Source of the DNA: a virus | DNA length: 38,272 nt | Reading direction: 5' to 3' (one strand) | IMG/VR virus record: IMGVR_UViG_3300031825_000047 | Span: 1 to 38,272 of that record | In this document: in pieces, positions 5,412-12,266 of the stretch | Numbering within the stretch: position 1 is the first letter of the stretch | Layout: each line of letters opens with the position of its first letter | The notes under the pieces: model-generated | The model's input: the letters and a program-made list of their open reading frames with translations, nothing else | The model's database searches: none | What the model was told of the DNA's origin: nothing | Program-made: the position numbers and the translations under genes

Positions 5412-5717
5412 ATGATGGACAGTATCATTAAAAATCACCCTAATTCGCCAGATGCGAAAGATGACGACACTAACTATTACGATGCCCTCATCAGTTTATT
5501 CGATAACTCCCTCAAGCTATCGGACTACGATGAAGAATCACAGCTAATCGCTGACCAGGTAAACATCATCCTCAACGATGCCGAAGATGACAAGCTAGGG
5601 CGCATTAAGACGCTGTATGACGTGCGCAAAGCTGAACTGGCTGATACGGTATTGAAGTATCACGCTTATAGCGGCTATCACGCTGGAATCATGCAAGAAG
5701 CATTGGAGAATTCATAA
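5412..5717 (+). CDS. Early acidic protein, unknown function
   Basis: 101 residues, strongly acidic N-terminal half (DAKDDDTNYYDALISLFDNS), helical C-terminal half ending in HAYSGYHAGIMQEALENS. AAAGGAAAG precedes the ATG. No membrane segment or catalytic motif. Its stop overlaps the next ATG (TAATG), starting a chain of tightly packed small genes. It is first after the structured RNA region and may be controlled by it. Acidic small early proteins of phages often mimic DNA or bind host proteins, but this is only a possibility. Confidence 0.6.
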   Translation: MMDSIIKNHPNSPDAKDDDTNYYDALISLFDNSLKLSDYDEESQLIADQVNIILNDAEDDKLGRIKTLYDVRKAELADTVLKYHAYSGYHAGIMQEALENS

Positions 5718-5935
5718 TGCCTATCTACATTGAAGAAGAAAAAGAGCGCATCACTATAAAAGTCATTATTGTGGTATTAGCCGCAATCGCGGCCTCCATG
5801 GTTGCTTATTTACTGCTTGACCGCGAACCCATCAAGGAACGCCAGCAGTATGTGATTATTAAAAGTGTTGGCGTAGATCATAAATATATTGTTGATGGTA
5901 AAGCGGTGAGAATTGAATATGAGGAGGTTGAGTGA
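5717..5935 (+). CDS. Small single-span membrane protein
   Basis: 72 residues: a charged N-terminus (IEEEKERITIK), one membrane helix at about residues 16-34 (VIIVVLAAIAASMVAYLLL), then a soluble domain with short beta strands (YVIIKSVGVDHKYIVDGKAV). N-terminal charge distribution does not clearly fix the orientation. It is coupled to the genes on both sides by overlapping stop and start codons. Function unknown; perhaps an envelope-located early protein. Confidence 0.6.
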   Translation: MPIYIEEEKERITIKVIIVVLAAIAASMVAYLLLDREPIKERQQYVIIKSVGVDHKYIVDGKAVRIEYEEVE

Positions 5936-6123
5936 TGGCTACTAAATTAGGCTGTGATTTTCATGAGCCATTCTTCGGCGCTTCATATCCTGACGCTTGT
6001 TGTATTGATGGTTATTTATGGGATTTAGACAGCGGCGATGGTGATGGTATGTTAAGTCATGGCGGTGATATTCCATGCCCTAATTGCAACAAAGATGAAT
6101 ACAAATCTTACATAGAGGACTAA
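5935..6123 (+). CDS. Cysteine-rich small phage protein (CPNC type)
   Basis: 62 residues from ATG 5935, chosen because GGAGG is seven bases upstream and TGATG couples it to the gene before. It contains Cys7, Cys22-Cys23, and C48-x2-C51 in the block ACCIDGYLWDLDSGDGDGML followed by GGDIPCPNC. The order C...CIDGYLWDLDS...GGDIPCPxC is a recurrent small phage protein family that probably binds zinc. No function is known to me. Confidence 0.7.
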   Translation: MATKLGCDFHEPFFGASYPDACCIDGYLWDLDSGDGDGMLSHGGDIPCPNCNKDEYKSYIED

Positions 6124-6125
6124 TC

Positions 6126-6305
6126 ATGCTACCTAGTACAGAAATAAGAATACCTAAAGATTATAAAAATAGCAAAGTGAAGAAGCCTTCGTTAGTGAAA
6201 CCAATCATTGAAGGCGTGCTGTTTGTAGTGTTTCTATTGTTAGTAGTAGGAGTAGTTTATTTAGGGCAAGAAATGGTAGCGTTTGTGAAATCTTTGGTTC
6301 ATTAG
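6126..6305 (+). CDS. Small membrane protein
   Basis: 59 residues from ATG 6126 with GAGG seven bases upstream. A basic N-terminus (RIPKDYKNSKVKKPS) precedes one strongly hydrophobic helix at residues 27-46 (IIEGVLFVVFLLLVVGVVYL), then a short tail. By the positive-inside rule the N-terminus faces the cytoplasm. It stands two bases after the previous gene and is followed by a 49-base gap with a palindrome. Function unknown. Confidence 0.6.
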   Translation: MLPSTEIRIPKDYKNSKVKKPSLVKPIIEGVLFVVFLLLVVGVVYLGQEMVAFVKSLVH

Positions 6306-6320
6306 TGCAGTGAATTTAAT

Positions 6321-6333
6321 CGGCATAATGCCG
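6321..6333 (+). promoter_or_regulatory. 13-base perfect palindrome in the gap before an early gene
   Basis: CGGCATAATGCCG, about 10 bases before the ribosome-binding site of the gene at 6355. It can be read as an RNA hairpin (CGGC-ATAAT-GCCG) or a DNA operator. A second 13-base palindrome of different sequence lies at 4995-5007. Confidence 0.4.
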
Positions 6334-6354
6334 TAACAACGAGAGGGTTACAAA

Positions 6355-6645
6355 ATGAGTAAAAAAGTAGATAAAGAAATTTTCATTCATGTTAAAAAAG
6401 AGGTATGGGATACTGATTATAAAATTCATATTTTTGACCAGAGCTTTGAATCTCATGGTTATATTTTAGTTGGCAAAAAGTCTGTAAACGTTGAAATTCC
6501 TGACGATGATGTAATCATATTAAAGCATGTTCAATTTCTGCAACAAAAAGAACAGAAGTTAAAAGCGGATTTCGTTGTAGCCCAAGAATCTATTAAAGAC
6601 CAAATTCAGGCTTTGCTGCAAATAACAGATAAGTCTAACGAATAA
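6355..6645 (+). CDS. Early protein with C-terminal coiled coil, unknown function
   Basis: 96 residues with GAGAGGG before the start. The first 60 residues look like a small beta-rich domain (FIHVKKEVWDTDYKIHIF, EIPDDDVIILKHVQ), then a heptad-like helix (FLQQKEQKLKADFVVAQESI) that could dimerise. No Cys, no membrane segment. Beta-strand domains followed by a coiled coil of this size recur as small phage proteins without assigned function. Separated from the previous gene by the palindrome gap, so it may have its own control. Confidence 0.65.
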   Translation: MSKKVDKEIFIHVKKEVWDTDYKIHIFDQSFESHGYILVGKKSVNVEIPDDDVIILKHVQFLQQKEQKLKADFVVAQESIKDQIQALLQITDKSNE

Positions 6646-6646
6646 A

Positions 6647-6928
6647 ATGAATAGATACCATGTATGCGACCACACTGTGGGCCTATTGCGGGATAAGTTC
6701 TTATCTGTGAACACCATTGCTGATGTATTAAATGATGAGGCCATTGAATGGAATAGTCATGGCTTGATGTGCAATCAGCTTTATGGTGACAATAAAAAGC
6801 AAACTGATTGGAAAGCATCGGATTTTATTGATGGCAGAAAGTCATTAATTAATAGTTTTAAATATTGTTGCGATTGTGGTGAAAAAATAGATTGGAAAGA
6901 TATTAAGGCGCAACTAAAAAATGTTTGA
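6647..6928 (+). CDS. Early protein with C-terminal zinc ribbon
   Basis: 93 residues. The C-terminal stretch FKYCCDCGEKIDWKDIK has the C-x2-C knuckle and GEKIDW end typical of phage proteins that finish in half a zinc ribbon (compare YCPDCGKKIDWK); the partner Cys residues could be Cys7 and Cys42. The N-terminal part is an unrecognised alpha/beta region. It overlaps the next gene by eight bases. Possibly a nucleic-acid-binding accessory protein; no direct evidence. Confidence 0.65.
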   Translation: MNRYHVCDHTVGLLRDKFLSVNTIADVLNDEAIEWNSHGLMCNQLYGDNKKQTDWKASDFIDGRKSLINSFKYCCDCGEKIDWKDIKAQLKNV

Positions 6929-7349
6929 CACTAATACAAATATAACAGATACTCTTTTTAATTCATGTGTGCGCATGATTAGTAGAAGCCGTTATCAGCT
7001 TCGGTTCTCTGGGTTAAATCCCAACTTGCGCACACAAGGAGAATCGAGACTAATAGCGGCTTTTTTGTTGCCTATATCTCGCGTAATTGCAACGATATAT
7101 TGGGTAGGCTGCCTTGATGCAACGAACAGGCTTGCGCTTCTGAACCACGGCGCACTAGCGTTATGTAAGCGACTAGGCAAAACAGGCAAATGGTTGACTA
7201 CGGCGATTGGCTCACGTAATGAGCGCCTGATAATTAAATTACATCGTTTAGCGGATAACAGTACTGGTGGGTATGGTTATAACTTAGGGCTTGATATTAC
7301 TAGGTCAACCCTTCGTGGTTCATTATCGCCTAAATTTATGAAAGATTAA
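6921..7349 (+). CDS. Ash/Icd-like phage protein (tentative)
   Basis: 142 residues with a composition unlike its neighbours: rich in Arg, Leu and Ser. The block QGESRLIAAFLLPISRVIAT followed by IYWVGCLDATNRLALLNHGA resembles the short Ash / host-cell-division-inhibitor-like (Icd-like) phage proteins, in which an SRLIxAFxxxISRVxATIYWVG-type core precedes a region that often overlaps other signals. In P4 the Icd family inhibits cell division and the DNA also encodes a regulatory RNA. The match is from memory of the motif and covers only about 40 residues. A chance frame over a regulatory RNA cannot be ruled out. Confidence 0.45.
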   Translation: MFDTNTNITDTLFNSCVRMISRSRYQLRFSGLNPNLRTQGESRLIAAFLLPISRVIATIYWVGCLDATNRLALLNHGALALCKRLGKTGKWLTTAIGSRNERLIIKLHRLADNSTGGYGYNLGLDITRSTLRGSLSPKFMKD

Positions 7350-7350
7350 C

Positions 7351-7434
7351 ATGAAATATATCAACGCATTCCTAAGATACCGTAAAGCTGGTCTATCTAT
7401 TAAGGTCGCTATTCTATGTGCGAGATGGGTTTAA
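7351..7434 (+). CDS. 27-residue basic small protein
   Basis: ATG two bases after the previous stop; 27 codons encoding MKYINAFLRYRKAGLSIKVA and a short hydrophobic end. The pattern FLRxRKAGLSxxxA occurs in small phage ORFs placed among early genes, which supports translation. One amphipathic helix, possibly membrane-associated. No strong ribosome-binding site of its own, so it depends on coupling to the gene before it. Confidence 0.4.
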   Translation: MKYINAFLRYRKAGLSIKVAILCARWV

Positions 7435-7435
7435 T

Positions 7436-7618
7436 ATGAATACTCAAGATGAACTAGCGCATATAGATTATTTGCTGACAATTGAAGCTATGCGATGGTG
7501 GTATGCAAGATTATCTACACCAGATTTTTACCCATTAATTAGAAGCAATTTGACAGTGAGGGAATATTACTTAAAAGAACATGGCCTACCGATTGATTCA
7601 GTGATAAAGGGATTATGA
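7436..7618 (+). CDS. Small early protein, unknown function
   Basis: 60 residues from ATG 7436, two bases after the previous stop; a GTG six codons upstream (7418) is an alternative. Helical, with a Trp pair (EAMRWWYARLSTPDFYPLIR). The stop overlaps the start of the Erf gene (ATGA), so the two are co-translated and it may assist recombination. No known domain. Confidence 0.55.
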   Translation: MNTQDELAHIDYLLTIEAMRWWYARLSTPDFYPLIRSNLTVREYYLKEHGLPIDSVIKGL

Positions 7619-8259
7619 TGACAAACGTATATAAAAAACTCATGCAAGCGCGGATTGAATTACAAAACACCAAGTTAAGTAAATCAGGACATAACAAGTT
7701 TGCTGGTTATACCTATTTCGAGCTTGGTGACTTCTTACCTACCGTTCAAACGATTTTTAGTAAGATTGGATTATGTGGCGTAATCTCGTTTGGTGAAGAC
7801 CTGGCAACACTTACGATTGTAGATGTGGATGCACCTGAATTAGTTGGTATTGTAATTCAATCGCCCATGAAAGAAGCTAATTTAAAAGGCTGCCATCCTA
7901 TACAGAACTTAGGCGCGGTAGAAACCTACACTAGACGCTATTTGTGGGTCACTGCGCTTGAGATTGTCGAGCATGACATACTAGACGCTACCACTGGCAG
8001 TGAAAAGCCTTCTAAGGCCGTTAAAACGGATGAACCACAACCTATGGCAATCTATACCGTGACACCTGAACAAGATTTGAAGTGCAAAGACATTGCGGCA
8101 GATATTGTAGATTTCGCGGTCAAAGAATTATGGGATGATGCTTTCGTTACTTACGATAACGTATCTGACCATGATGAACGTATCGCCGTGTGGACGCACC
8201 TCAAACCTAACAGTGCAATTCGCACTAAACTTAAATTGATGCAAGCTAATAAAGGATAA
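7615..8259 (+). CDS. erf: Erf-family single-strand annealing recombinase
   Basis: 214 residues. The N-terminal 130 residues carry the ERF pattern: KFAGYTYFELGDFLPTVQTI, GLCGVISF, a beta-rich core, then GAVETYTRRYLWVTALEIVE. ERF proteins (P22 Erf type) form rings that anneal complementary single strands and circularise or repair phage DNA during replication. The C-terminal 80 residues (after the KPSKAVKTDEPQP linker) are a small helical domain also seen in phage Erf proteins. The start is ATG 7615, or 7618, which has the better spacing from AAAGGG. The next gene ends in an SSB-like tail, forming a recombination pair like lambda's left-operon recombination genes. Confidence 0.9.
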   Translation: MMTNVYKKLMQARIELQNTKLSKSGHNKFAGYTYFELGDFLPTVQTIFSKIGLCGVISFGEDLATLTIVDVDAPELVGIVIQSPMKEANLKGCHPIQNLGAVETYTRRYLWVTALEIVEHDILDATTGSEKPSKAVKTDEPQPMAIYTVTPEQDLKCKDIAADIVDFAVKELWDDAFVTYDNVSDHDERIAVWTHLKPNSAIRTKLKLMQANKG

Positions 8260-8262
8260 TGT

Positions 8263-8586
8263 ATGGCTGAATATGACAATACCAACCGTGGACAAATTTG
8301 GAAAAACGAAAAAAAGACCACTGACACGCATCCTGATTTTACAGGCTCACTCAATGTAGACGGCATAGAGTTTTGGGTTTCGGCGTGGAAGCGTAAAGAA
8401 GGTGCGGCGGCTAATTCCCCAGCATTATCATTTAGTGTAAAGATGAAAGATGAGGCTAAGAAAAGTCAATCCGTAAACACGCAAGGCCAAGACAGTAGAC
8501 CGAGTGAACCAAGTAAAGATTTTAGTGACTTTGCGGATGATATTCCGTTCATGAACCCGTATAAATTCAACTGGCGTTCTATCTAA
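8263..8586 (+). CDS. Putative ssDNA-binding-like protein with SSB-type acidic motif
   Basis: 107 residues. The N-terminus (NTNRGQIWKNEKKTTDTHPD, then FTGSLNVDGIEFWVSAWKRK) matches small phage and DUF736-like OB-fold-type proteins: GxxxKNEKK...HPDxTGSLNVxGxxFWxSAW. Near the C-terminus is DFADDIPF, the acidic tip by which bacterial SSB recruits partner proteins, but here 11 further residues (MNPYKFNWRSI) follow it, so the phenylalanine is not terminal. It follows Erf by three bases and probably coats single strands or guides Erf. The single-strand-binding role is inferred. Confidence 0.7.
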   Translation: MAEYDNTNRGQIWKNEKKTTDTHPDFTGSLNVDGIEFWVSAWKRKEGAAANSPALSFSVKMKDEAKKSQSVNTQGQDSRPSEPSKDFSDFADDIPFMNPYKFNWRSI

Positions 8587-8608
8587 CCCACTACAAAGGT
8601 AAAAGATA

Positions 8609-8761
8609 ATGCTCATAAATATGTGGAATCGTAGGTTAGAAAAGATGGAACAACTGCGTAAAATAAATGAAAAAATAAATGAAATCTTATCTACAGACCC
8701 GCGTAAAAAACAGTTTCCTTGGATGTTTGATGAGAATGGAAAAATGAAGGGTAAAAGATAA
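8609..8761 (+). CDS. Small basic coiled-coil protein
   Basis: 50 residues from ATG 8609 with AAAGGT upstream; the TAA overlaps the next ATG (TAATG at 8759-8763). A helical, charged middle (RRLEKMEQLRKINEKINEIL) suggests a short coiled coil, followed by basic PRKKQFPWMF. No recognised family. Good start signal and coupling make it credible despite its size. Confidence 0.5.
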   Translation: MLINMWNRRLEKMEQLRKINEKINEILSTDPRKKQFPWMFDENGKMKGKR

Positions 8762-9192
8762 TGACTAACAAAGAATTACTACTTAAGCATGGTGCAATTA
8801 AAACAACGCGATTAGTAAATATGGATTGCGACACTTATATCCTAAGTGAAAAGATGATAGACGCTTACAGTGCAGAGTTACTGGCTAATGCGAGTAGCGA
8901 GCCTGTTGGTTATGTAAATAAAAACCTGTTAGATTTTTGGGCTAAAAATCCAATATCAGACACCATCCACGGGCGATTGTATTATGGGCTTATTGGAGAT
9001 GTTGATACTCCACTATTCAAAGCAAATCCAATTAACACAGAAATGGTAGAGACTATTAAGCGGCTAGAAGAGGCTTTGAATAGGTGCACTAGCATGGCAC
9101 TAAGCAACAATGATGGAATTACAGATAGCATTGTTAAAGAAGCCCTAGCCTCAATCTCACCTGCTATTAAACAGCAATATACAAAGGAATAA
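8761..9192 (+). CDS. Phage accessory protein, unknown function
   Basis: 143 residues. An EPVGYVNKNLLDFW block followed by DTPLF is the style of modular phage accessory proteins in which a variable N-terminus precedes an xPVGYV...TPLY domain and a helical tail (IKRLEEALNRCTSMALSNND). No catalytic motif and no membrane segment. Part of a run of co-transcribed small genes after the recombination pair. I cannot assign a role. Confidence 0.6.
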   Translation: MTNKELLLKHGAIKTTRLVNMDCDTYILSEKMIDAYSAELLANASSEPVGYVNKNLLDFWAKNPISDTIHGRLYYGLIGDVDTPLFKANPINTEMVETIKRLEEALNRCTSMALSNNDGITDSIVKEALASISPAIKQQYTKE

Positions 9193-9194
9193 TC

Positions 9195-9374
9195 ATGGCT
9201 GAAGTAATTGGATTTGATAAAACAAAGTACAAGAAGTTTACTTGTAGAGAGTGTGGTGCGATTGTTCAGTATAAGCCACTCGAAGATAAGTACACCGATA
9301 GAACAGATGAAGGAACGACAATTAAAGGACTTAACTGTCCTAATTGCCAAACCTTTCATCGCACTAACCCATAG
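9195..9374 (+). CDS. Zinc-ribbon small protein
   Basis: 59 residues from ATG 9195, with AAAGGAATAATC upstream. Two C-x2-C knuckles (C17-C20 in FTCRECG and C48-C51 in NCPNCQ) separated by a strand-rich 27-residue stretch make a classic zinc ribbon, probably nucleic-acid binding. The real gene lies in a different frame from a longer open frame that begins at 9208. Function unknown; early gene. Confidence 0.65.
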   Translation: MAEVIGFDKTKYKKFTCRECGAIVQYKPLEDKYTDRTDEGTTIKGLNCPNCQTFHRTNP

Positions 9375-9426
9375 GATAATTAGATTCGTGCTAATAAGTG
9401 GCACTGATACGGAATGGAGTAAGCAA

Positions 9427-10122
9427 ATGAATAACACACCACAAGAAACTATTACGCAAGATAGAGCAGACTTTGAACGTGAATGGCTAACACCTAAATA
9501 TACCTGCAACTTACCTCACTATAAAGACAGAGTTCTTGATTTACATGGGCAAGTGAAATCGTCAGCATGGGAACTATGGCAAGCCTGCGCCCAACTTACG
9601 CGAGAACGTCAAGCTAAGAGTGGTGATGCTGTAGTAATAGACAGTGTAGCTACAGGAATAATTAACGGCAAGCGAAAAGCTCTGCCAATGGGCACGACTC
9701 TATTCACCGCACCACAACAGGCGATACCTAGCGGATGGAAGTTAGTGCCGATTGAGCCTACAGATGAAATGAAAGAAAAATGCTGGGAAGCGTACAGGGA
9801 TAGCAATAAACCTGCGCCATATAACATGCTGACAGATGCGTACAAAGCCATGCTATCAGCCTCACCTACCGCACCTATAGACAATGTGCGTGAGGCTTTG
9901 GAAACTGCAATTGATTCACACTTAGAAGCCTACGCTAATGTGGTCGATATTGAAAAGGATTACCGAGAATACGGCATAGGTGGTGGATGCTATACATCTG
10001 ATGCAATAGTAGATGCTAACAAAGCCTTGGTTGATTCTATAGAAGCGCTGGCTAAGTTACGCGCTCTAATCCCATCCACGCAAGCACCTAATATAAGTGG
10101 GGTGAGAGATGAAACAAAATAA
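9427..10122 (+). CDS. Phage accessory protein with GWKLVPIEPT domain
   Basis: 231 residues from ATG 9427, chosen because GGAG stands seven bases upstream and the open frame further upstream overlaps the zinc-ribbon gene. The central block IPSGWKLVPIEPTDEM..CWEAY...YKAMLSASPTAP is a small module shared by many phage accessory (Eaa-like, DUF551-neighbour) proteins. The C-terminal half is helical (DNVREALETAIDSHLEAYAN). Such mosaic proteins vary between related phages and have no established role. The last codons overlap a small membrane-type ORF. Confidence 0.65.
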   Translation: MNNTPQETITQDRADFEREWLTPKYTCNLPHYKDRVLDLHGQVKSSAWELWQACAQLTRERQAKSGDAVVIDSVATGIINGKRKALPMGTTLFTAPQQAIPSGWKLVPIEPTDEMKEKCWEAYRDSNKPAPYNMLTDAYKAMLSASPTAPIDNVREALETAIDSHLEAYANVVDIEKDYREYGIGGGCYTSDAIVDANKALVDSIEALAKLRALIPSTQAPNISGVRDETK

Positions 10123-10189
10123 AACAAATAATGTTAATTTTATTGTAGGTCTTGGCGTTATATCGTGCCGAATTGGAGTGGCGCTGTGA
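10109..10189 (+). CDS. Possible 26-residue membrane peptide
   Basis: ATG 10109 with GGTGAGAG immediately upstream; encodes a polar start (MKQNKTNNVN) and one short hydrophobic helix (FIVGLGVISCRIGVAL). It overlaps the end of the preceding gene and its TGA overlaps the GTG of the following gene (GTGA), linking the two genes translationally. It may be a coupling peptide rather than a functional protein. Confidence 0.35.
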   Translation: MKQNKTNNVNFIVGLGVISCRIGVAL

Positions 10190-10368
10190 GTAGAGAGATA
10201 TATGTTGGAGAAAAAGTTAAGAACAGCCCAATGGGCGCTGGAATATTTACTGATGTTACCGATGCTGGCTATCCTCGCGTTGACCACGTAGCAGTTACTT
10301 GGATGGTTATGGATGATGGCGAAATTTACAACCCTCTTAATAGAGAGATAACAGAGCAAACGAAATGA
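10186..10368 (+). CDS. Conserved small phage protein (GAGxxTxVTDAGYPxV type)
   Basis: 60 residues. I chose the GTG at 10186 because GGAG lies seven bases upstream and the conserved part begins there; a GTG seven codons upstream is possible. The block GAGIFTDVTDAGYPRVDHVAVTWM is a small beta-barrel-like domain found in phage accessory proteins. Overlaps the next gene by an ATGA junction. Function unknown. Confidence 0.6.
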   Translation: MSREIYVGEKVKNSPMGAGIFTDVTDAGYPRVDHVAVTWMVMDDGEIYNPLNREITEQTK

Positions 10369-10829
10369 ACCCAACGAAACAAACAATTTTGCATGACCCA
10401 GATAATGGTAAATTTGGTAATTGCCTATCCGCTACATTGGCTAGTCTGCTACACATTCCAATAGATGATGTGCCTGTTTTTCAGCTTCCATATCCTCAGT
10501 GGCATATAGAGCTAAACGCATGGCTTAAACAATTCGGTCTTGCATACGTTTCTTTTGGCGATTGGAAAGAGTGGAGCAACGAAACTGGCATTACTGGTTT
10601 GTATCATGAAATCACTGGGAAAACTGTCAGAAATAGCGAAGTATTGCATTCTTGTGTTGGTAAAGATGGTGAGCTTGTTTTTGACCCACACCCTGATAAC
10701 ACAGGCTTGGAAGAAATAACAAGCAGCGGGCTATTTATAGCATTGGAACCGTGGAAGCTGGCGGCAATAGCCAATACAGGTGAATCCGTATCAGTGCCAA
10801 AAACATCAACCGACACTAATGAACAATAA
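10365..10829 (+). CDS. Papain-fold (C39/transglutaminase-like) phage protein
   Basis: 154 residues. GNCLSATLASLLHIPIDDVP with Cys20 at the head of a helix, then VLHSCVGKDGELVFDPHP with His95 and Asp107 in a beta hairpin, gives the Cys-His-Asp order of papain-like cysteine hydrolases. In other phages the same architecture appears as NCxxACxASLLxxPxxDVP...H.VVGxxGxxVHDPHP. Whether it is active as a peptidase or only keeps the fold is not known. It is intracellular (no signal sequence) and might process a host or phage protein early in infection. ATGA overlap with the gene before. Confidence 0.7.
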   Translation: MNPTKQTILHDPDNGKFGNCLSATLASLLHIPIDDVPVFQLPYPQWHIELNAWLKQFGLAYVSFGDWKEWSNETGITGLYHEITGKTVRNSEVLHSCVGKDGELVFDPHPDNTGLEEITSSGLFIALEPWKLAAIANTGESVSVPKTSTDTNEQ

Positions 10830-10871
10830 TGTATTTGTATTTTAACAACACTCAATCAGTTAAGGAAGTAT

Positions 10872-11210
10872 ATGGATATGCTGAAAGAAATTGAACGCAT
10901 AGAAGCATTGGCAGAAAATAAACGCGATAACGTAAAACTGGCTAATTTCTGGAAATCATACGCACTAGAAATGCGAGACGAGAAAAATGCAGAAATATCA
11001 AACTTAAAAACGCAACTACAGAACTGGAAAGACTTCTGCAAAAAAGTACAAAGACAACAGCTTGCCAAGCCAGTAGATGACCAACTCAAAGCAGAGCGAG
11101 AGAAAGCAATTAGAGCGTGTATGTCGATAGTTCAAGCTGGCGTTAATGGTTACGATGAAGTTTATGCAAGCGGCTGCTCGGATGCAATGAATGACTTATT
11201 GAAAAATTAG
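10872..11210 (+). CDS. Coiled-coil early protein
   Basis: 112 residues; nearly all-helical with heptad character in residues 1-70 (MLKEIERIEALAENKRDNVK, EISNLKTQLQNWKDFCKKVQ), then a small C-terminal domain (ACMSIVQAGVNGYDEVYASG). GGAAG stands before the first ATG; a second ATG two codons on is equally usable. No known family. Confidence 0.6.
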   Translation: MDMLKEIERIEALAENKRDNVKLANFWKSYALEMRDEKNAEISNLKTQLQNWKDFCKKVQRQQLAKPVDDQLKAEREKAIRACMSIVQAGVNGYDEVYASGCSDAMNDLLKN

Positions 11211-11287
11211 ATTGTAGGTCTTATGCTACATTACTACGGATTCACGCTATCCTATGGCGTTCATAGGTAATTTTATAGGGGTATATT

Positions 11288-11629
11288 ATGTATGAAGAAA
11301 ACCAATTTAAAGGTGCGCAATTAGGTGGTATAGGTTACAGCGAAAAATTACGCCCAATGCCAGTGTCAGGACGTGATGTTGGTGAAGTTAGCATTGAAAT
11401 GAATGAATTGAATGGTACCTGCGCAGAACAGCAACGCTTAATTGATGAATTGTTTGGTGCGCTTGAAGCAGTGTTAAGCCAAAATAAAAATGACGCCGAA
11501 AGCAATGCTAAAGTACCAGCTCCAGAAGCCATGCTAGTGCCGTTAGCTAGTAGTATTCGAGATACTAGAAAAACCTACGAATCGAATAATGCACGCTTGC
11601 GTTATATGCTTTCTAGCATTCGTTTATAA
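11288..11629 (+). CDS. Last gene of the early plus operon, unknown function
   Basis: 113 residues. N-terminal FKGAQLGGIGYSEKLRPMPV is a recognisable style of small phage proteins; the rest is helical (EQQRLIDELFGALEAVLSQN, IRDTRKTYESNNARLRYMLS). AGGGG precedes the start. It ends at 11629, only two bases before the stop of the convergent spanin gene at 11632, with no terminator between them. Unknown role. Confidence 0.6.
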   Translation: MYEENQFKGAQLGGIGYSEKLRPMPVSGRDVGEVSIEMNELNGTCAEQQRLIDELFGALEAVLSQNKNDAESNAKVPAPEAMLVPLASSIRDTRKTYESNNARLRYMLSSIRL

Positions 11630-11631
11630 AA

Positions 11632-11874
11632 CTATCGGCAGCCCTTGAGTATTGCTTCGAGTTCTGCCGTATAAGCCTCATACTTAAATAACTCTAAGCC
11701 AGCCTGTTTAATCAGCTTATCATCAGCTAGTGACCTCAACACCTCATGTGATACGAAATCAGGTTTGACAGACTGCTGGCTAATGCAGGATTTAGTTACT
11801 GGAATATAGACCGTATCGGGCACTTTTGGCATAGATGAGCAACCAGCGAGTAATAGTACAAGTAAATATCTCAT
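11632..11874 (-). CDS. Outer-membrane lipoprotein, Rz1-like o-spanin
   Basis: 80 residues from ATG 11874, which overlaps the previous stop (ATGA). A short signal peptide MRYLLVLLLAGC ends in a lipobox (LLAG|C, Cys12), so the mature protein is lipid-anchored; residues after Cys (SSMPKVPDTVYIPV) are Pro-containing, as in o-spanins, and a helical domain follows ending in a Cys. With the inner-membrane spanin two genes upstream it would fuse the membranes after the endolysin has cut the wall. It is the last late gene. The spanin call rests on lipobox, size and position. Confidence 0.7.
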   Translation of the reverse strand: MRYLLVLLLAGCSSMPKVPDTVYIPVTKSCISQQSVKPDFVSHEVLRSLADDKLIKQAGLELFKYEAYTAELEAILKGCR

Positions 11875-12266
11875 TCTGGAATTTCCAATTTTTTGTAACC
11901 GCCCCCACCTAATAATCCCCATGTTCCTTCTTTATATGGCGCTGGATTTTCTACCCATCTAGGGTCTAGCAAGCCTCTTGAATATATGGATTCGTTGCTA
12001 AAAGATTGATGATTTGGCAATTTCCACTTATCGCTAAAATGCAGTGAATTATCAGATGGATTTATACCTTGCGTAGCAGCAGGGTCTCTTAATAATTTCC
12101 CTAAATAATACCCGCGCATATCATAATCATTGCTTTGTGGCACATTGTTTACCGCCGCCCATATATTATATAGATTTTCAAGCGGTCTTGATAATGTTGT
12201 TTGCTTAACTGGTGCTAGCGGCGTTTCAACATTTAACAATTGTGCCAATCTTGATGTGTTAGGCAT
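11871..12266 (-). CDS. Conserved phage protein near the lysis genes
   Basis: 131 residues. The block YDMRGYYLGKLLRDPAATQG, followed by HFSDKWKLPNHQSFSNESIY and a Trp/Gly-rich end, matches a conserved small protein found in podovirus late regions (D-x-RG-Y...LPDxxKxPNHxTFSxES). No signal or membrane segment. It overlaps the spanin gene by four bases and the membrane spanin start by one. It may be a minor virion protein; no function is established. Confidence 0.65.
   Translation of the reverse strand: MPNTSRLAQLLNVETPLAPVKQTTLSRPLENLYNIWAAVNNVPQSNDYDMRGYYLGKLLRDPAATQGINPSDNSLHFSDKWKLPNHQSFSNESIYSRGLLDPRWVENPAPYKEGTWGLLGGGGYKKLEIPE

Noticed and set aside
5171-5431. 86-codon plus-strand reading frame
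   Set aside because: It translates straight through the tRNA-like element (the peptide SLAQLGEQ is the usual read-through of a tRNA D arm), has no ribosome-binding site and overlaps the next real gene.
9208-9426. Long N-terminal extension of the gene starting at 9427
   Set aside because: It overlaps the zinc-ribbon gene at 9195-9374 in another frame, while the ATG at 9427 has its own GGAG ribosome-binding site.
10141-11226. Repeated word ATTGTAGGTCTT near 10143 and 11212 as a regulatory repeat
   Set aside because: Twelve-base repeats are expected by chance in 38 kb, one copy lies inside a coding frame, and flanking sequence is not shared.
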